Shown one piece after another: positions 24,346 through 37,797 of a stretch of DNA of 64,000 nt. Below the pieces are notes generated by a model. It was not told the origin of the DNA, made no database searches, and worked only from the letters and a program-made list of their open reading frames with translations. Source of the stretch: Apostichopus japonicus (taxonomy: Eukaryota; Echinodermata; Holothuroidea; Aspidochirotida; Stichopodidae); NCBI RefSeq assembly GCF_037975245.1, contig NC_092564.1, positions 15,257,984-15,321,983 on the forward strand. Reading direction: 5' to 3'. A program made the position numbers and the translations under genes. Numbering within the stretch: position 1 is the stretch's first letter; every line of letters begins with the position of its first letter.

Positions 24346-25994
24346 ACTGAGGTAATATATATAATTGCCCATCTCAGTAATGTTTCCTTCATATGGAGGA
24401 TGGAAAGCTCCATGATATGTGATATTTAGCAAATTTTAGCACCTTACAATTTGTTGAAGGTATGAATGATGAACCTTAATTCTCCATTGACAATAATGAT
24501 GCATGCAGGCAGTAGAGCCAAGGGGCCCACCATACCTTTGGTATGTTGGCTAGACATATCTTTCTGTTTTCCTTATTGAACCAACTATATGAATATGAAT
24601 CATACATCTTTCATGTTAAAATAGCAGAGAGGGTTCATTTAGTTGTAGTATAGTTGGGCAATATTTTAAGCAGCACTTTTAGTTTAGCCAGAAATGTGTT
24701 TCAATGAGTATGTTCACCAGGGTCTCTTGACATAATTTACATAAAATCACAGAATATTTCTTCCTTTTACAGCACTATGTAATTGCAGAATCCCTTACTT
24801 GAAAGCTTACAGGTATTTGCCATCCACATAGTAACCTGCTATGTTTGACTTTTTCCATGTCACACTGGCCTTCTAGCTGTCACAGCAGTCAGTAAAGACT
24901 TCTGACTGATATGTAAAAAGTGTTACATTTATATATAAAGTACTGTGAACATAAGGCTAGCTGTTTGAATAAAGTGCCCATTTTTGCAATCATAATTTCA
25001 ACAAATAATTTGTTCAAAATTGAGAAACATGATTCAGAAAGTAATCCTCCATTGTGAATTATAGGCGCATGAAAATAAATGCAAATTTAAAGCTTCAGTA
25101 CGTGTTTGGTTGTAATTTTGACAAAACCACATTATATTCAAAAACATAATTGGATCCCTTATCAATCTAAGAGATCCACAGGGTTCTCAATGTTTTAATG
25201 TTCATAACAGGCAAGTTTTTAAACACAAATTCATTACAGCAAATGTTTGTGTGATTTCCCGAAGTTTGTTTAATGCGTTATTTCGGTTGTAAAAAGTTGG
25301 CAAACTTTTTTCTTTTTTTTTGTGTGTGATTTTGATGGTTTAAAAGTAACACTTTGTGTTTCCAGGTATCATTCATTGTTTCCCTGGCTTTCGATTATGA
25401 TTTCACTGGAAAGTCTAGAATGCGGGGTATATCCAACACAATGTGCACCTTTAATATGTTTTATGCCAATAATTTGAAGGTTTTTGTACTGTACAATAAA
25501 CAAACAGTTAAACCTTCACACTGTATTGATACAAAACACAAATGACTTGCATTGAGGCAATTATCTGCAGCCAATTTGGTTTTTGACTGTCCTTGAATAT
25601 TTAAAAAAAAAATCAGCCTTGGTACAAAGAGGAATGTCTTCAAGTCAGTCTCACTTGTACTATTCAAAGGACATTATTTGTAAATTACTGTTTTTTAGTT
25701 TAATTTCATGTAAAAGATCCAATATATGACTTACTTATTGTTAAAACTCTTTGGTACAAGTAATCGAACTTTAATGACCAAAAAAAAATATTGCCAATTT
25801 TTTTTCTGGGCTGTTATTTGTTAGTATGGAATGGCAACAAGCTATGTATTTCATGACAATGCTCTGGCAACTTAAGTTGTGAAGGCAGCTGCTGAACTAG
25901 CCACATATCCAACTAATCCAAATCAAATGACTCAGGATTCAATGGATTTGCTCTAGAATGTATACCAGTATTAAAGGGAAGATATACCCAACAT
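24346..25994. other. Intergenic stretch, no gene recognised
   Basis: AT-rich; no supported gene. ORFs at 25354-25545 (+) and 25461-25667 (-) overlap and have no motif. Confidence 0.5.
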
Positions 25995-26252
25995 TTGCTT
26001 CGCTCCTCGCTTACCTGTCTCCTAACAACCTTAGCACCCGTTCTACCGTGCCTGTAATGTCCATGGTAACACAAAGGAAATAATCGGATTGAAAAAATGC
26101 ATGTAGGCACTTAGAATGGTAGAATGAGAAGAATGGGCAATGACCAGGGAGCAGGTCATGGAGGGCACACAGTTATAGGCATGGTAGAACAGGTGCTAAG
26201 GTTGTGAGGAGACAGGTAAGCTCGTCACTCGCAAATATCCAAACCAGTGAGG
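25995..26252 (+). mobile_element. Fold-back MITE family A, full copy
   Basis: The left terminus is CTTACCTGTCTCCTAACAAC then CTTAGCACCCGTTCTACCGTGCC. The right terminus is the inverse: GGCATGGTAGAACAGGTGC then TAAGGTTGTGAGGAGACAGGTAAG. The arms are about 50 bp, and the core (TAGAATGAGAAGAATGGGC, GGAGGGCACACAGT) is shared in inverse orientation with 16052-16275. The conserved tail CGCAAATATCCAAACCAGTGAG follows. No ORF is carried. Confidence 0.8.
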
Positions 26253-27782
26253 TTTGGATTCTCCATCATCTTTGGCACATATATGACAGAGTTCTTTGTG
26301 AAAAACAACTCATCTAAATAACTAAGAAAAAGTCTTGTTCCATTTGGGAGATATTGTAGTTTGTTCATGACAGGTATTTCTGCATCACACAAACCAATGA
26401 TAATGGTTGAATTTGTGTCCTTGAAACTTTCAAAAGAATGAAACTTATTTTCACTTATTCTGATAATGCCCCGACGAAAGTTAAATGTGTAATATAAAAT
26501 TTCTGTTACCAGCACTGTCCAGTGACTTTGTAGAACTACAAGTTGTTACATGTGCATTTTGAATTGATTCATGCCCGACGGAAATACTTTGATATTCAGC
26601 GCTACTGTAAGTTTATATATAATTAAACTGATATATGACATTTCCAAAGGTTGCTGTGTATAGTTTCTCATGCTGATAATATTCTGTTGTGTGAAGAATT
26701 ATCTGTTTGTTGAATTCCCCCTGGGAACTGATGTAGGCTTTTTGAATTCCCAGCATGTAAAATTCAATAGAGTACAGCAATTACTAAATAGCCTGACAAC
26801 GTTGACAAAGCACATTTTTCTGAAGCATCAACAATACGGTTCTAAGGATGAACAGAAACGTACAGAAGTACAGTGAACTTGAATTTTGTTTTGTTCTTGT
26901 TTTGTTGCTGTTTTTGTTACTTTAAGTTATTTGGATCTTTTGTCTGTTTGTCTGCGCCGATAAAATAAACCCATATAGGTTATATGAATGAGTTTTAACT
27001 TTTTGATTATATTATTACCAATTTAAAAGTAACCATATAGTATTTATGTACAGTATATGTATGCTTCATGCAGAGTCCTTTCTATAACACTTAATCGTGC
27101 CTTCGCAATGTTCTGTTATATTTACGTAAATATCTGTCCATTGGTGCTATTTTTGCTAGAGCATATGGCTTTGCATATTAAAGCGACAAGAGATAAAGAA
27201 ATTTAACCGTTACACTATCCAGGTTTATAAAGAAGAATTCAGAAAAAGAATTAACAAAATGTCAGTGTATTTTACCCCCTCTTCGTTTGGTAATATTAGA
27301 ACACCTGAAGACTACAGCTATTAGCCTAAAGCAATATGAAATTGTTTTGTAATAAAACTTGGGCTTATTCCCTCTAATCCTTGGCATTGAGGAATGAATT
27401 AGTTTACTCAGGCAAGATAAGTACAGCCGTGTTGTATATAAATGTACCTTGTGTACGAGGCACAAGGGTTTTGCTCTGGCGTGATGCGGAAAGGTGTTTC
27501 TAGTTAATGTCCGCTTGGATTCGCGTCTCCAAGTTTTTAAGATGTAAATTGATCATGGTCGGGCGCTCCCAGAAATGTCAAGCGCAATGTCCTGTCCTTG
27601 TTGGCATCGGGCTTGCTCAAGCCTGAATCTAATCGAAGTTGAAATCTAGATCTTTGTTTTTCGTAGAAAGTATTTTAAGCTTTTGAAACTGTGTCAATAT
27701 GTGACTTTGTTCGAGTTGTTAATGGAACACCTGTAAACCTGCCTGCCTTTTTTTTTTGGGGGGGGGGGTGGGGGGGAGACAT
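26253..27782. other. Intergenic stretch, no gene recognised
   Basis: No exon was recognised. A somewhat GC-richer patch lies at about 27470-27640, and a T-run/G-run junction at 27748-27775. A minus-strand 96-codon ORF (26225-26515) overlaps the transposon tail and lacks motifs. Confidence 0.45.
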
Positions 27783-28270
27783 GTGTACATGTAGGTTAAG
27801 GTCAGAACTAATGTCTTCATGAGACAAGTTAACTTCATCCGTTCACCGTTCCTCCTGGTTACAAAATAATGCAACCATTTCCTGTTAATATCAAACAGTC
27901 ATGTCCTGGGGGTAGCTGTGACCTATATCAATCACACTGTTTGCTGAATTCATTACCATTAATTTGTGATTCAGTATAATTTATCAATAGCTATAAACTT
28001 ATATGAGGTTATTAAATTATGTGTACACGTACTGTAGGTCAAGGTCAGAACTATTGCTTGTTTACTTTGATAAGATTATGCAAAAATTGATTGAATTGAT
28101 TTCATGAGACAAGTCAACTTCATCGATAACAAGATCCTCCTCCTCACCAAATAACGCAACAATTTCCTGTAGCTGGGGGATATGCTGCAACCTGTATTTA
28201 TAATCACGCTGTTTGCTGAATTCATTACCATTAATTTGGGATTCAGTATAATTGATCAATATTTAGCTAT
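27783..28270. repeat. Local tandem duplication, unit about 240 bp
   Basis: Two direct copies begin at about 27783 and 28021. Shared blocks include AAGGTCAGAACTA, TTTCATGAGACAAGT/TCTTCATGAGACAAGT, CATTTCCTGT/AATTTCCTGT, and the long block GTTTGCTGAATTCATTACC continuing ATTAATTTG. The copies differ by substitutions and indels, so the duplication is not recent. The minus-strand ORF at 28062-28259 falls in the second copy. The first copy has a stop in the equivalent frame. Confidence 0.75.
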
Positions 28271-31200
28271 AAATTTATGAGATCTAATAATATCTAGATA
28301 TTTCCATACAGGTGTTTAGATAATAATAATTATTTTTGTCCATTGCAGATAAATAAGCGGTTACAGTACAATATCATCTGCTGATATTGATGTGTACATA
28401 TATTTTCGTAGGGATTTTACATTAGATACAATGCTACAGTACTACAGTAATTAAAGGATAATAGAAATATATACAGTTAGAATTTACCTCATTCACCTCA
28501 ATCACCTCTTACTGCGCCTGTCTCCTATGTACATGTGCACACCGCTCTACCCAAAACGTACAAACTTGACGTAACATTCTTGCAGTACAGTATATACCCC
28601 AATTGACCCTCTCAGGTCACTGCCCAGTCTTCCTTCGGAATCGACCAATCAGAAGTTCTACACAGCATTTGTACTTGGATTTATAATCCATCTGAATCCG
28701 CTTGTTATCGATCTGAAGTTTTGATAGATCAGAGTCTGTATGTAAAAGATAAGTAAAGGTTAGCATCATCACTTCATAAATACCCAACCAGTTAAATTTA
28801 AACACTGAATTGCAAATGAGCCTCCAACAATTGGGAAACAATACATCTACCAGAGTAGAGGTAGTTTAATTATTGTGCAGTTTCTATATGACATGTGATT
28901 TGTGCAATTTGCTCTTTCAAATGATATGAATACGTTTTTGTATCTTATACATCACCAACAGATAGAGCTTTATAGTATGAAGACTCAGAGTTCAAAAGGA
29001 AAGTGTGTATATTTAAAACATTCTCTTCATAAAAACTTGAAAACTAACTTAGCCCACTAGAAAACTGTACTAATGTTGTGCTGCAGACTATCACAACCTT
29101 TTAGATATGATACACTAGGTGACATGATTGGTATAGTAGGAGGGGGGGGGAAGGGAGGGAGGGTAGAAAGGTAATAAAGGGTTGTAGACAGGGAGGGGAT
29201 GGTATGTGAGGGTAGTTTTCAGACCACAGGAAACATAACGATGGGTTCAAACTTGTTTAACCACATGTAGAGTAGTGACAGTTACATACAGTGGCAACAT
29301 AGGAAAAAGACAACTGAAAGGTAAAATCGTTCCTCTTAAAATGTTTAAAATGTCTTTTTTATCTATCAATTGGTTGTCTGTATGGACACATAACTGTGAG
29401 TACTGGCAGACCTAGTTACTGTGAGTTGAGTATGGTGGTACAGTGTTAACAAAACATTGTTAACAAGTACCACACAAAGTCTAATATGATCCCTGTAACA
29501 ACAAAATAATACATGCTTTTCGATGAATGCGTTTGTTTTGCTTCTACAGTAGTGTGTCTGATAGATTGTTTGCAGATATGGGCAGTGCATGTGTAGTTTG
29601 TTCATGGAAGCATACAATCAATCAAAATATATAATGAGGATCATTTTCAATGTAGAAAACACAAAACGAAATCACAGTAATGGGTTGTGTTTTTTCCAGT
29701 TTTTTGTATGAGATTCCAATCACCTAAATTACTTCTAACGATTGGGCCTAAGTGGAATGCACTTACGTCATAGTTCAAATGTAGCTAAACTGCAGTAGTG
29801 TTAGTTCAACTGCCTGAGCCATTTTGATGGAAATTATGCATGTGTGTGTGTGTATGTGGCACTATGGCTCAAGTGGATACATGTTAGCCCAAACAAGACA
29901 CGGTGGTTATAACTTTATACTTTTGTATACTTTGGTTCCATTCGTTGCTGAACCATCTTTTTAGATTTACATTGAAGGGATCTTGTAAAAATGTTGTGTT
30001 GATTTTCAGTTGACAACTTTAAAAACTTAAATGCATCTCTGTTTTATATAATAATATACACAGTTTGTCTATAAGTAGCAATTATGGTCGCTTCCAAATA
30101 CCCAAACTAGGAAGTCTTATGGAATTCTTTAAATTGCAAATATCAACTAGATGCAAAGTACATTGGTGAAGAGGTATTCATAATTCATAGCGCGTACTCC
30201 CTCACCTCATATAACGTATTTACCTCGCTCTAGCATCTGGCACTTCTTTGGGTGCGTGTATGGCCATCTTTCTTCTGTAATTGCCATCCTCTAGGTACAG
30301 TATTGCTCTTCTAACGCTCTTGATAATATCTAGATGCTCTAGATGCAAAGTACAATGGTGAAGACGTCTTCATAATTTATCGGTAAAGTCAACATTCAGT
30401 TCAGGTCAACAGATGTCTTGAAGAATGTAAATCTTTTATGTTTTCTCAACAGCTAGGTACACATGAGTGCATAGTACCCTGCTGATCACATTATTGAATT
30501 CAGCAGTGGGTCTCGCAAAACATGAAATCTTACCTGGAAAGAATCACTATAAGCCAGTTGGCTAGTTTCTGATTTCTACGGGTGAATTGTCATCAGAGTG
30601 AAAAAATTACTTTGCAAGCATGAGACTACTGTCTGTGATAAGAGTTCCCTACAAACATACTTTTGGTAGAAAGATTATTAATCGTTTAAAAGTGAAGTGC
30701 AGGGACATCTTTCTTGTTATCGAGTGTCCTAACTTCCTAATGATCTTTTAAATGAGATTGCCATACTTTTAAGTCAATGTGGGATTGTTGATGTGTTATG
30801 GTAAGTCAAAGTTCAAATGAAAGGAATGCCTGTTGGAATCAGTTTTATGGCATTTGGCTCAATTATTGCATGCATTAATATAATTTCTGAATGTAAATGT
30901 TTCTAGCTTTTACATGTTGAATTAATCATCTCATAAAAATCTCTTTCTACCGGAAAGATTAGGTATACGTGCACCGCAAGGTATCTGGGACTTTGTTGTT
31001 GTTCATTTTCATGTGTGTTTTTCAGTTTTGTTTATAAAACATATATGATTTTAAAGCATTAAATTCAGTTTAGTAGAATGTACTAACAGAGACATGCCAG
31101 TAGACAGATCCATTGGTTAAAGGAAGAACTTTTGACAAAATTTTGTCATGTATGCATGTCCCAGTCCAAGAAAAAGGTAAAAGTTGGGAGCTGGTATCAT

Positions 31201-31906
31201 TTCCATAGGCTGTTCTAATGTACAAGATATTCTCATCTTTTTAAAAGAAATGCTAAATCTCTTGAATACTCATTAAAGGCTAAATTGATGACACAGTCAT
31301 GCCGTAGGCTCCTAAGTGTAGGCCTAAAAGTTGATGTTATAATCCATTGTTTTATCAATTCTAAGAGTTCTCACCCAAAGCAATTATTCTTTCAACTTCA
31401 TATAAACAATTACAGGGCACCCTTACATGGCATTCAATACCACTTGTTCTTGTAATGTACTCGAAGCCATGAAAAGTCCTGTGTATCCCCATTGAGTTCT
31501 GTATTGCATCTTAGGAACTGACCTAATGGTCTGTGTGTTAGACTATGTAGTCCAGCCACTTTCATTGATGACTCTCAGATGTTTAAAGGAACATACAGTG
31601 GTATATTTATAAAAATACAACCTGGACTTCTAGCAGTGTTTTTAAAATGGTCTACAACATTTTAAAATGAATGTCAGGCTCAAATCATTCTTAGAAGGCT
31701 GTAAGTTTTTGTCTCAGTCTAATGGTATGACAGCATGTATTCTACTATCATGGGAAATATAACACACCTGAAAACATTATCTGTTACTTTACAAGGAGTC
31801 TACCAAAACTCCAGGGAGGACGAAGTTAGAACTTCAAAGGTGTGCAAGTGAAACAAACAGTAAGATAATACATCAAAATTTGTTGGGCACAACAGTTTCT
31901 CGTTTG
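28271..31906. other. Intergenic stretch with a short duplication, no gene recognised
   Basis: A direct repeat of about 40 bp (AGATGCAAAGTACAWTGGTG then AAGA and TTCATAATT) occurs at about 30149-30188 and 30341-30380. Phrases at 28770-28815 and 30090-30140 (AAATACCCAAACTAGGAAG and similar) faintly resemble the tail of fold-back family A and may be decayed relatives. Also present are a G-rich patch (29140-29200) and a TG microsatellite (about 29840-29856). No gene was recognised. Confidence 0.45.
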
Positions 31907-31914
31907 GATTAAAC

Positions 31915-32151
31915 CAACGGTCTTCAAACTATTACGACCTACGACCCAGGAATTTCTGTGAGGGCTGAACCACACCCCACCAGACCCCCCACCACTCAAA
32001 ATTGATGCTCAGGATGAATGAAAGTTAGCTTGGACTCTGGAAAAACAAGCTCTGTAATCTGTGGAATAAATTTTCAGATGTCTGGAACAATCCACTGAAA
32101 AATTATTGCAACCCACTTTTTGGTCTCAACCTATAGTTTTTCGGACCATTG
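31915..32151. mobile_element. hAT-like MITE with near-perfect 8-bp target duplication
   Basis: The termini CAACGGTCTTCAAACTATTA and the inverse of ...CTATAGTTTTTCGGACCATTG align as imperfect terminal inverted repeats. The phrase 'tcttcaaactattacgacctacgaccca' resembles the 'GGTTCTCAAACT...GACCC' end common in animal hAT elements. Flanking octamers GATTAAAC (31907-31914) and GATTAAAG (32152-32159) match at 7 of 8. The element is 237 bp with no coding capacity. Confidence 0.75.
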
Positions 32152-32159
32152 GATTAAAG

Positions 32160-35100
32160 GGTTCATAAATCAATATCCAAGATTTGTTTTTAAAGGCCAG
32201 TTGTAAAGTATGATAATAATTGCTTTATATAGCGACTGTAATGTTATAACTACATAGCGGGAGTTACACGTGGAATGGTAGCTTGAAGTCACAACCTTAT
32301 TACCTCTCTAGGAAGCAGGGGTTTCCTTTAATCTAATTGACCCTCTCAGAGTAATATTTCAACGACGATGACAGACAATTAAAACGAGTAACTATAATTT
32401 GTGATCCAAGGTTTGATAGTCTCATCCTGCTTATCGCATGTGAAACATTCAATGCAAACGGGTGCCACTGACCTGAATTATGGTACCGGCCACATTCAGT
32501 TTGTGATTCACACCGAAAACTAACTGCCATATTTGCACAGACTGAGACACTATAACGGACTAATTAAAACTTCTAATTTTCATCGGAAAGGGCAAAGGGA
32601 TGTCCATATAGACCCGGTGGAAGAATGGTTTTACGTTGTCACGAAAAGTTCCGATAACTTTGAGTTATCATAATGGACATTTCCTCTTTTCCTTTCGGTA
32701 ACAAAGGTTAACGAAGTATTATAAATTGATTTCCTTGGAAGAGGTCATTTGTTTGAAGGTTCTTGGGTTGATAATAATTTCACAGTTTGCTCTCTATTAA
32801 ATGTCATCGTAAAAAAAAAAAAGAATAAAGAGAAACAGCAGTCAATTAATATGCGACGGTGAAATGTACATTGCCTAATTCTGAATCATAATTTGGTGTT
32901 GACAGCTGTCTAGATGGTTAATAACAGTCAGTGAGTGACATATTGTGGTGCAGCTAGCCTATATATATGATGGAAACTTAGGCTGTATGAGTAACCAGCA
33001 AGTTTATAAAGGAGAGGGGTGTGGTCCTGAGGTCATTGAAACCTGAAATTTAGAGGGGACTGGGATCCCCCCCCCCCAAAAAAAATATTAGACATCCAAT
33101 GGTGTAGTCTGAGACATATTTAGATTATAAATGGTGTAAAATAGGTCTAATTGCAAGGTTGTACGAAAAATACTTAAATGTTTTTTTTATGTGAGGTTTA
33201 TCAAGAAGGGGAAGCCCCCTTTGGATCTTCGTCTGGTAACAATTGCACCGGAGCCTGGAATTGTTACCTTTACAAAGTTATTCAGGTAGAGGTTTGAATA
33301 ATTGTGTTCAGAAAAATCCACTTCAGATACCTTTATAGGTCAATCGTGGTACACATTGCTGTGTAATAATATCTTTATGTGGGCCTAAGCAAGGTTTGAT
33401 TGATATGACCCAGAACTAACCTTGATAAAATGGTTAAAGTTGTTATAGAAAGAAGATAAAAGAAACCCCTTAAACAGGAAACCTCTTCATAGAATCAATT
33501 AACCAATGCCATGGGCAAATATCAGAGGACCTCTAGTCTTGGTTTTCAAGATGGCCATGCACAAGGAAGAGAAATTTTTAACTAAGAATCGGCGAGATTC
33601 AGTGGAAAGCCTTGCAATTTCAAGCAATAATCTGACAAAGGTACTTATAGGCCCTTCACTTTTGTATGTAATTGGATTTGTTTGGAAATGATTATATCTC
33701 AGTGCCAAGCTTGCTGAAGCAAGAGTGGACAATTTGTTTAAACTGCAAGCTACGACTTCCCAACTTTATCGGAGACACTTAAATTTCTCTAGTTTGTCTA
33801 CGTATGTTTGATAGGAAAAATTCATTTGTAATCTTGACTTAAGATTAACTTACAATATAGTATTAATTGACTTCTCATTAGTTATTAACATAAATTAACC
33901 TTAAGCTTAATTTATACCTCTAAAAGGGAGCACGTAAATTGAATGTCGTGTTGCATTTAACATTAGATTCCTATGTTTGCTAGTTCTGTGATATAAGATG
34001 AACATCATTGGAAGTTGTTAACTGTTGTACAACTTGTGAATTTGAAGTGAACAGGTGTGCTCTACTGCATTCACATTCGTATTGATCCAAAGAGTTCAGT
34101 TACAGCTTAGCATTAGAATGATCAATGTTGATATACAAGCGACACATTTTCAAGGCTTTCTAAGTTGCACTTTTTAAAACATTTTTGAAATTCTTTTCTC
34201 AGATCTATGCTTCATGTTCATAATCATTCGATAAAAATCAGAGCATGCTTAGTTTTTAACTTAGCTGAAAATTTTCAATATCAGAGTAAATAATCCTTTA
34301 CTCAATCAGTATAAAAGTTAGCTTATAAGTACTAAGTACACATACAGTAGCTGATTGGCCCATATTCAGTACATTTGTTGTGTGTGATAATTTCATCCAA
34401 AATCTGTTGACATTTTAGAAAAGCTCTTTTCATTTCCAAGATATACACATTTGATGTTTTGATAAATCTGGGAATCTCATTAAACATGTGCAAACTATGA
34501 CGTGGAGTGTTGCCTTATCCTAATTGCTTATTTAGCCCTTAATGAGTTAACCCCTAATTACAAGCCCACATATATCATTGGAAGAATGTGATGTTCCTCT
34601 TTTCAAAGAAGACAATAAAATATTTTTAAAAAATCGCTTTATGCCACAAACCTGTGTTCGGTGTCCTTGGAACAAAGGTTGTAAAAACAAAGGAATCACA
34701 TAACTGAAAATCAGGCCATCACTCCCTTTACTTCATCAATCTGCATAATTAGCTAATTTTTATTCATAAATAAGACTAGAATTAAGTAAAGACTTGTAAA
34801 CAATGGTCAATCTTTGATGAATATCGGTGGGAGTTGCAGCTCTTTTCATGATTTCTAACACCATTTAGAGTGATTAGGACAATGTTTTCATCAGTGTCTG
34901 CAGACCTTTAATGGTCAGGGAAAAGGCTTGCTTTAATCTTGCAATTAAATTGCAAGAAATGTTTGGTAAAATTGTTGGAATTAAGCTAGCAACCAGTCAA
35001 AAAGTGATGCTTGAAATGCTGCTCGGTTAAAAGACTTCAATTGCTAACCAAGCAGATCACAGGAAAGATACTGTACTGTAGCCATGGACTTGAGAGTGAG

Positions 35101-37540
35101 GTGTCGGTTTTCTCCTATTCCAGAATTTTAGAGAGTTTTGTTTTTCTCTTGGATATTCTCTAGACGATAAAATGTAAATAAAATTTGAAGGATAAATGTC
35201 CTTCATGGATATATGGTCTGTGTAATAGATAGGGGTAGTGTGCAATTGTGCATGCATCAACACCTACACTGTCATGTATTAGAAAGTATATGTTTGTCAC
35301 ACGCTGCAGAATGATCTTACAAAGATATTGCGAGTTCAAGATAGGAATAATACAAGCTTTATTTTGCATTAGGTTGGTAACTGCCATGTACTCTATTGTA
35401 ATCTATTGGAATTTTCTTAGTCTATAAATAAGTGAACAACAGAATGTGGTAAAAAACCATGTAATTTTAACTATAGTTTCAAATTGCAAAAGTGCAAACT
35501 GTTAAAGTTCATGTAATTTGTGAAAGTTATTTATTTGATCTTTTTTGATGTGATTTAAATGAACTAAAGTAATCCAATATGTATGTATGAACAGTATCGT
35601 TTGTCTCTTTGTACATACCGATGTGATTGCACGTATTTGGCTAATTTTAAGCCAAGTATACCTTACGTTGTAGGCTTTTGATGGGGGGTATCAAATTCTT
35701 GTTAAAATGCATTTACAAGACCATCTTGACCATGCACAGAGCAGTGTTTACCTACAGTGTTGTGATCCTCTCGCCAGTTAGAATGTGGTTTCAGCTGGTT
35801 ATAACGCAGCACTCGGTAGAAACTTGCACTATTTATACGATGAGTGAATTAGAAAAAGAAACATGCCGAATATTGATTTTGCTCCGTCTAGAATGCAGAG
35901 CAAAATGAAGATGCATTTCTTTTGGGTGACATCATTACATTTATAGATTCTTGGCCTGGCTGGAAAATTTCAATCAGTGGTCTCGTATAGTTCAGACTGA
36001 TACATTATCACTAGAGGCGGCGACTGTTGCAAGGTTATATACATGCAGCCATTCTGCATATATATTAAAGTTGTAATATTTAGCTAGATGGATGAGAATC
36101 TCCCAGTATTTTTTCTCCCAGGCATATCATGCAATGGCGTACATATAGACATAACGCTCAGTGGGATGGAGGACATGATGTGTTTAGCCTGAACCATTTG
36201 GCTATAAATCCTTACAAATCTTGTGTACAGATCCTGTTTACAAATCCTGTATACATACATTAGATTTGGATAAATACAGTAATCTATGTCTCTCTGATGT
36301 CATACAAGGAAGAAACTAGCAATTGCTTTTGTTGTTTTTCAATATCAGAGGTTATTACGAAAAACATAATGTTGGAAAGTAGTTGAACTGTGTGTGTGAC
36401 TTGATGTTTTTTTTGTTTTTTTTGGTAATTGATATCAGTACTGTAACTTTTGAAAATTTAGTAGTGATTTGCTAAATTATCCAAACTTGGGTCCTATATA
36501 AACATGTACATACATAAGTGATAATTAGAAACAAAAGACAGTACCATGTTTTGTCAAAGTATTCCACAATTCATATAAAGTCTCAATGTGTATTTGCCAA
36601 ATTTTAAATTCGACCTTTCCAGTGCCCTAAAAGCTCATTGGAAATAACACTGTTAAAGGCAATTATCATATTAATAATCATTATTTTTATTGAGTTAAAC
36701 ATTTTGAGCTAAATAAAATTTGCCAGATTTTTTAACGAGTCGGTAGATTCTACAAACTTCAATCAAAATTTTCAAGCCCCGCCCAACAGATCATGCGCCA
36801 CTCAAATCTCTCTGTTTTGTTTACGACCGTTAGGCTATAGGCTTACTTTCACTTTCATGCCTCCATTCTCTTGAATGGTATCTTTGATGTATCCGATGTA
36901 GCTTGAGAAATTGTGTCATTTCCTTCTGTTGCAAGGAATAAAGAGGTGTTTTCAGACGTTTCCTCCATGAAATTGGGTAAAAAAGGTGGACGATACGTGC
37001 ACATATACTGTAGGTTTCATTTGTGTTAGGAACATGCTGATATGGGTGATCACAGCGATTTTATGGTAAATCATTCGAGCTATAAGGGCAAAAGAAAATA
37101 CATGTCTTTCTTTTGATTGCGACAGCTTTTCTCCATTTAACCCACCTGGTCCAAGTGCATTTAGAATTAGAAACATTGAATCTGCTTCATCTGGAAGTTT
37201 GTTTTTCGAAATTCAACAGCAAACAGGTATTGAGACTTTAATCAACAACGACTGTTATTAAGATGGAAGTTAAACCAGTGTGGTTCGTTTTACTTGCTCT
37301 GGAACTAACATACATTTGAAAATGTTAAAGATATTAGTTATCTCATTGATTTACTGTTTATGTGTGGAAGAAGTTTGGTGTGTGTTTTAGTTGACAAATT
37401 GAAATCATCTTTAATGATCGACAAACTTGCTGCAAACTAGCCATGTACCGAATGTGATATTGTGCACTTCAAATGTAAAGTGGAGACGGGATTTGATATT
37501 AGCTCATTGGTCATTATTTGTTTCTCTTATTTCTTTACAG
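32160..37540. other. Region upstream of the semaphorin first coding exon
   Basis: No other coding exon was recognised. Because the exon carrying the ATG appears to start at a splice acceptor, a non-coding 5' exon and the promoter should lie upstream, here or farther. I could not fix either. The patch at about 36770-36900 (GCCCCGCCC, then less AT-rich sequence) is one place to look, but that is a guess. A CAG/GTATTG donor-like site occurs at 37225. An ORF at 32333-32530 (-) and others have no motif. Confidence 0.4.
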
Positions 37541-37655
37541 CCGTTTGAAAATTATTTCTTCTAGCGATAGCGGAAAGGAGTGATGTCGTAAACCAGAGTC
37601 CATTCAACAACATTTGAAGATCATCTACAGGAGTATCCCTGGAGGATAATTTGAG
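37541..37655 (+). other. Semaphorin 5' untranslated segment of first coding exon
   Basis: The sequence TTTCTCTTATTTCTTTACAG ends at 37540 and is a good splice acceptor with a pyrimidine tract, so the exon probably begins at 37541. The leader has an in-frame TAA at 37647-37649, just ahead of the ATG, which fixes the start. It also holds a minimal upstream ORF, ATG-TCG-TAA, at 37583-37591. Whether 37541 is a true acceptor or transcription starts nearby is not proven. Confidence 0.6.
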
Positions 37656-37797
37656 ATGGGGCACATAAGGAGAAATATTTTGTATTTAACAGTGGTTTAT
37701 GCAACTCTGCACCTTCATATCGTAATGGCGGGAATGCACACAGACCGAAGCGATGAAGAATGCGATCAAGTCAGAACGAAAGTCATTGCTTATGAAG
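37656..37797 (+). CDS. Semaphorin coding exon 1 (signal peptide)
   Basis: The ATG has purine at -3 and G at +4, with an in-frame stop 7 nt upstream. It encodes 47 full codons plus one base: signal peptide, then acidic/polar HTDRSDEECDQ and VRTKVIAYE. The donor is GAAG/GTGAGA at 37798, phase 1. Additional Met codons at residues 24 and 27 are inside or after the hydrophobic core and would lose the signal, so Met1 is preferred. Confidence 0.85.

Noticed and set aside
37167-37225. Candidate non-coding first exon ending at CAG/GTATTG
   Set aside because: The donor is weak, and nothing marks a transcription start or connects it to 37541.
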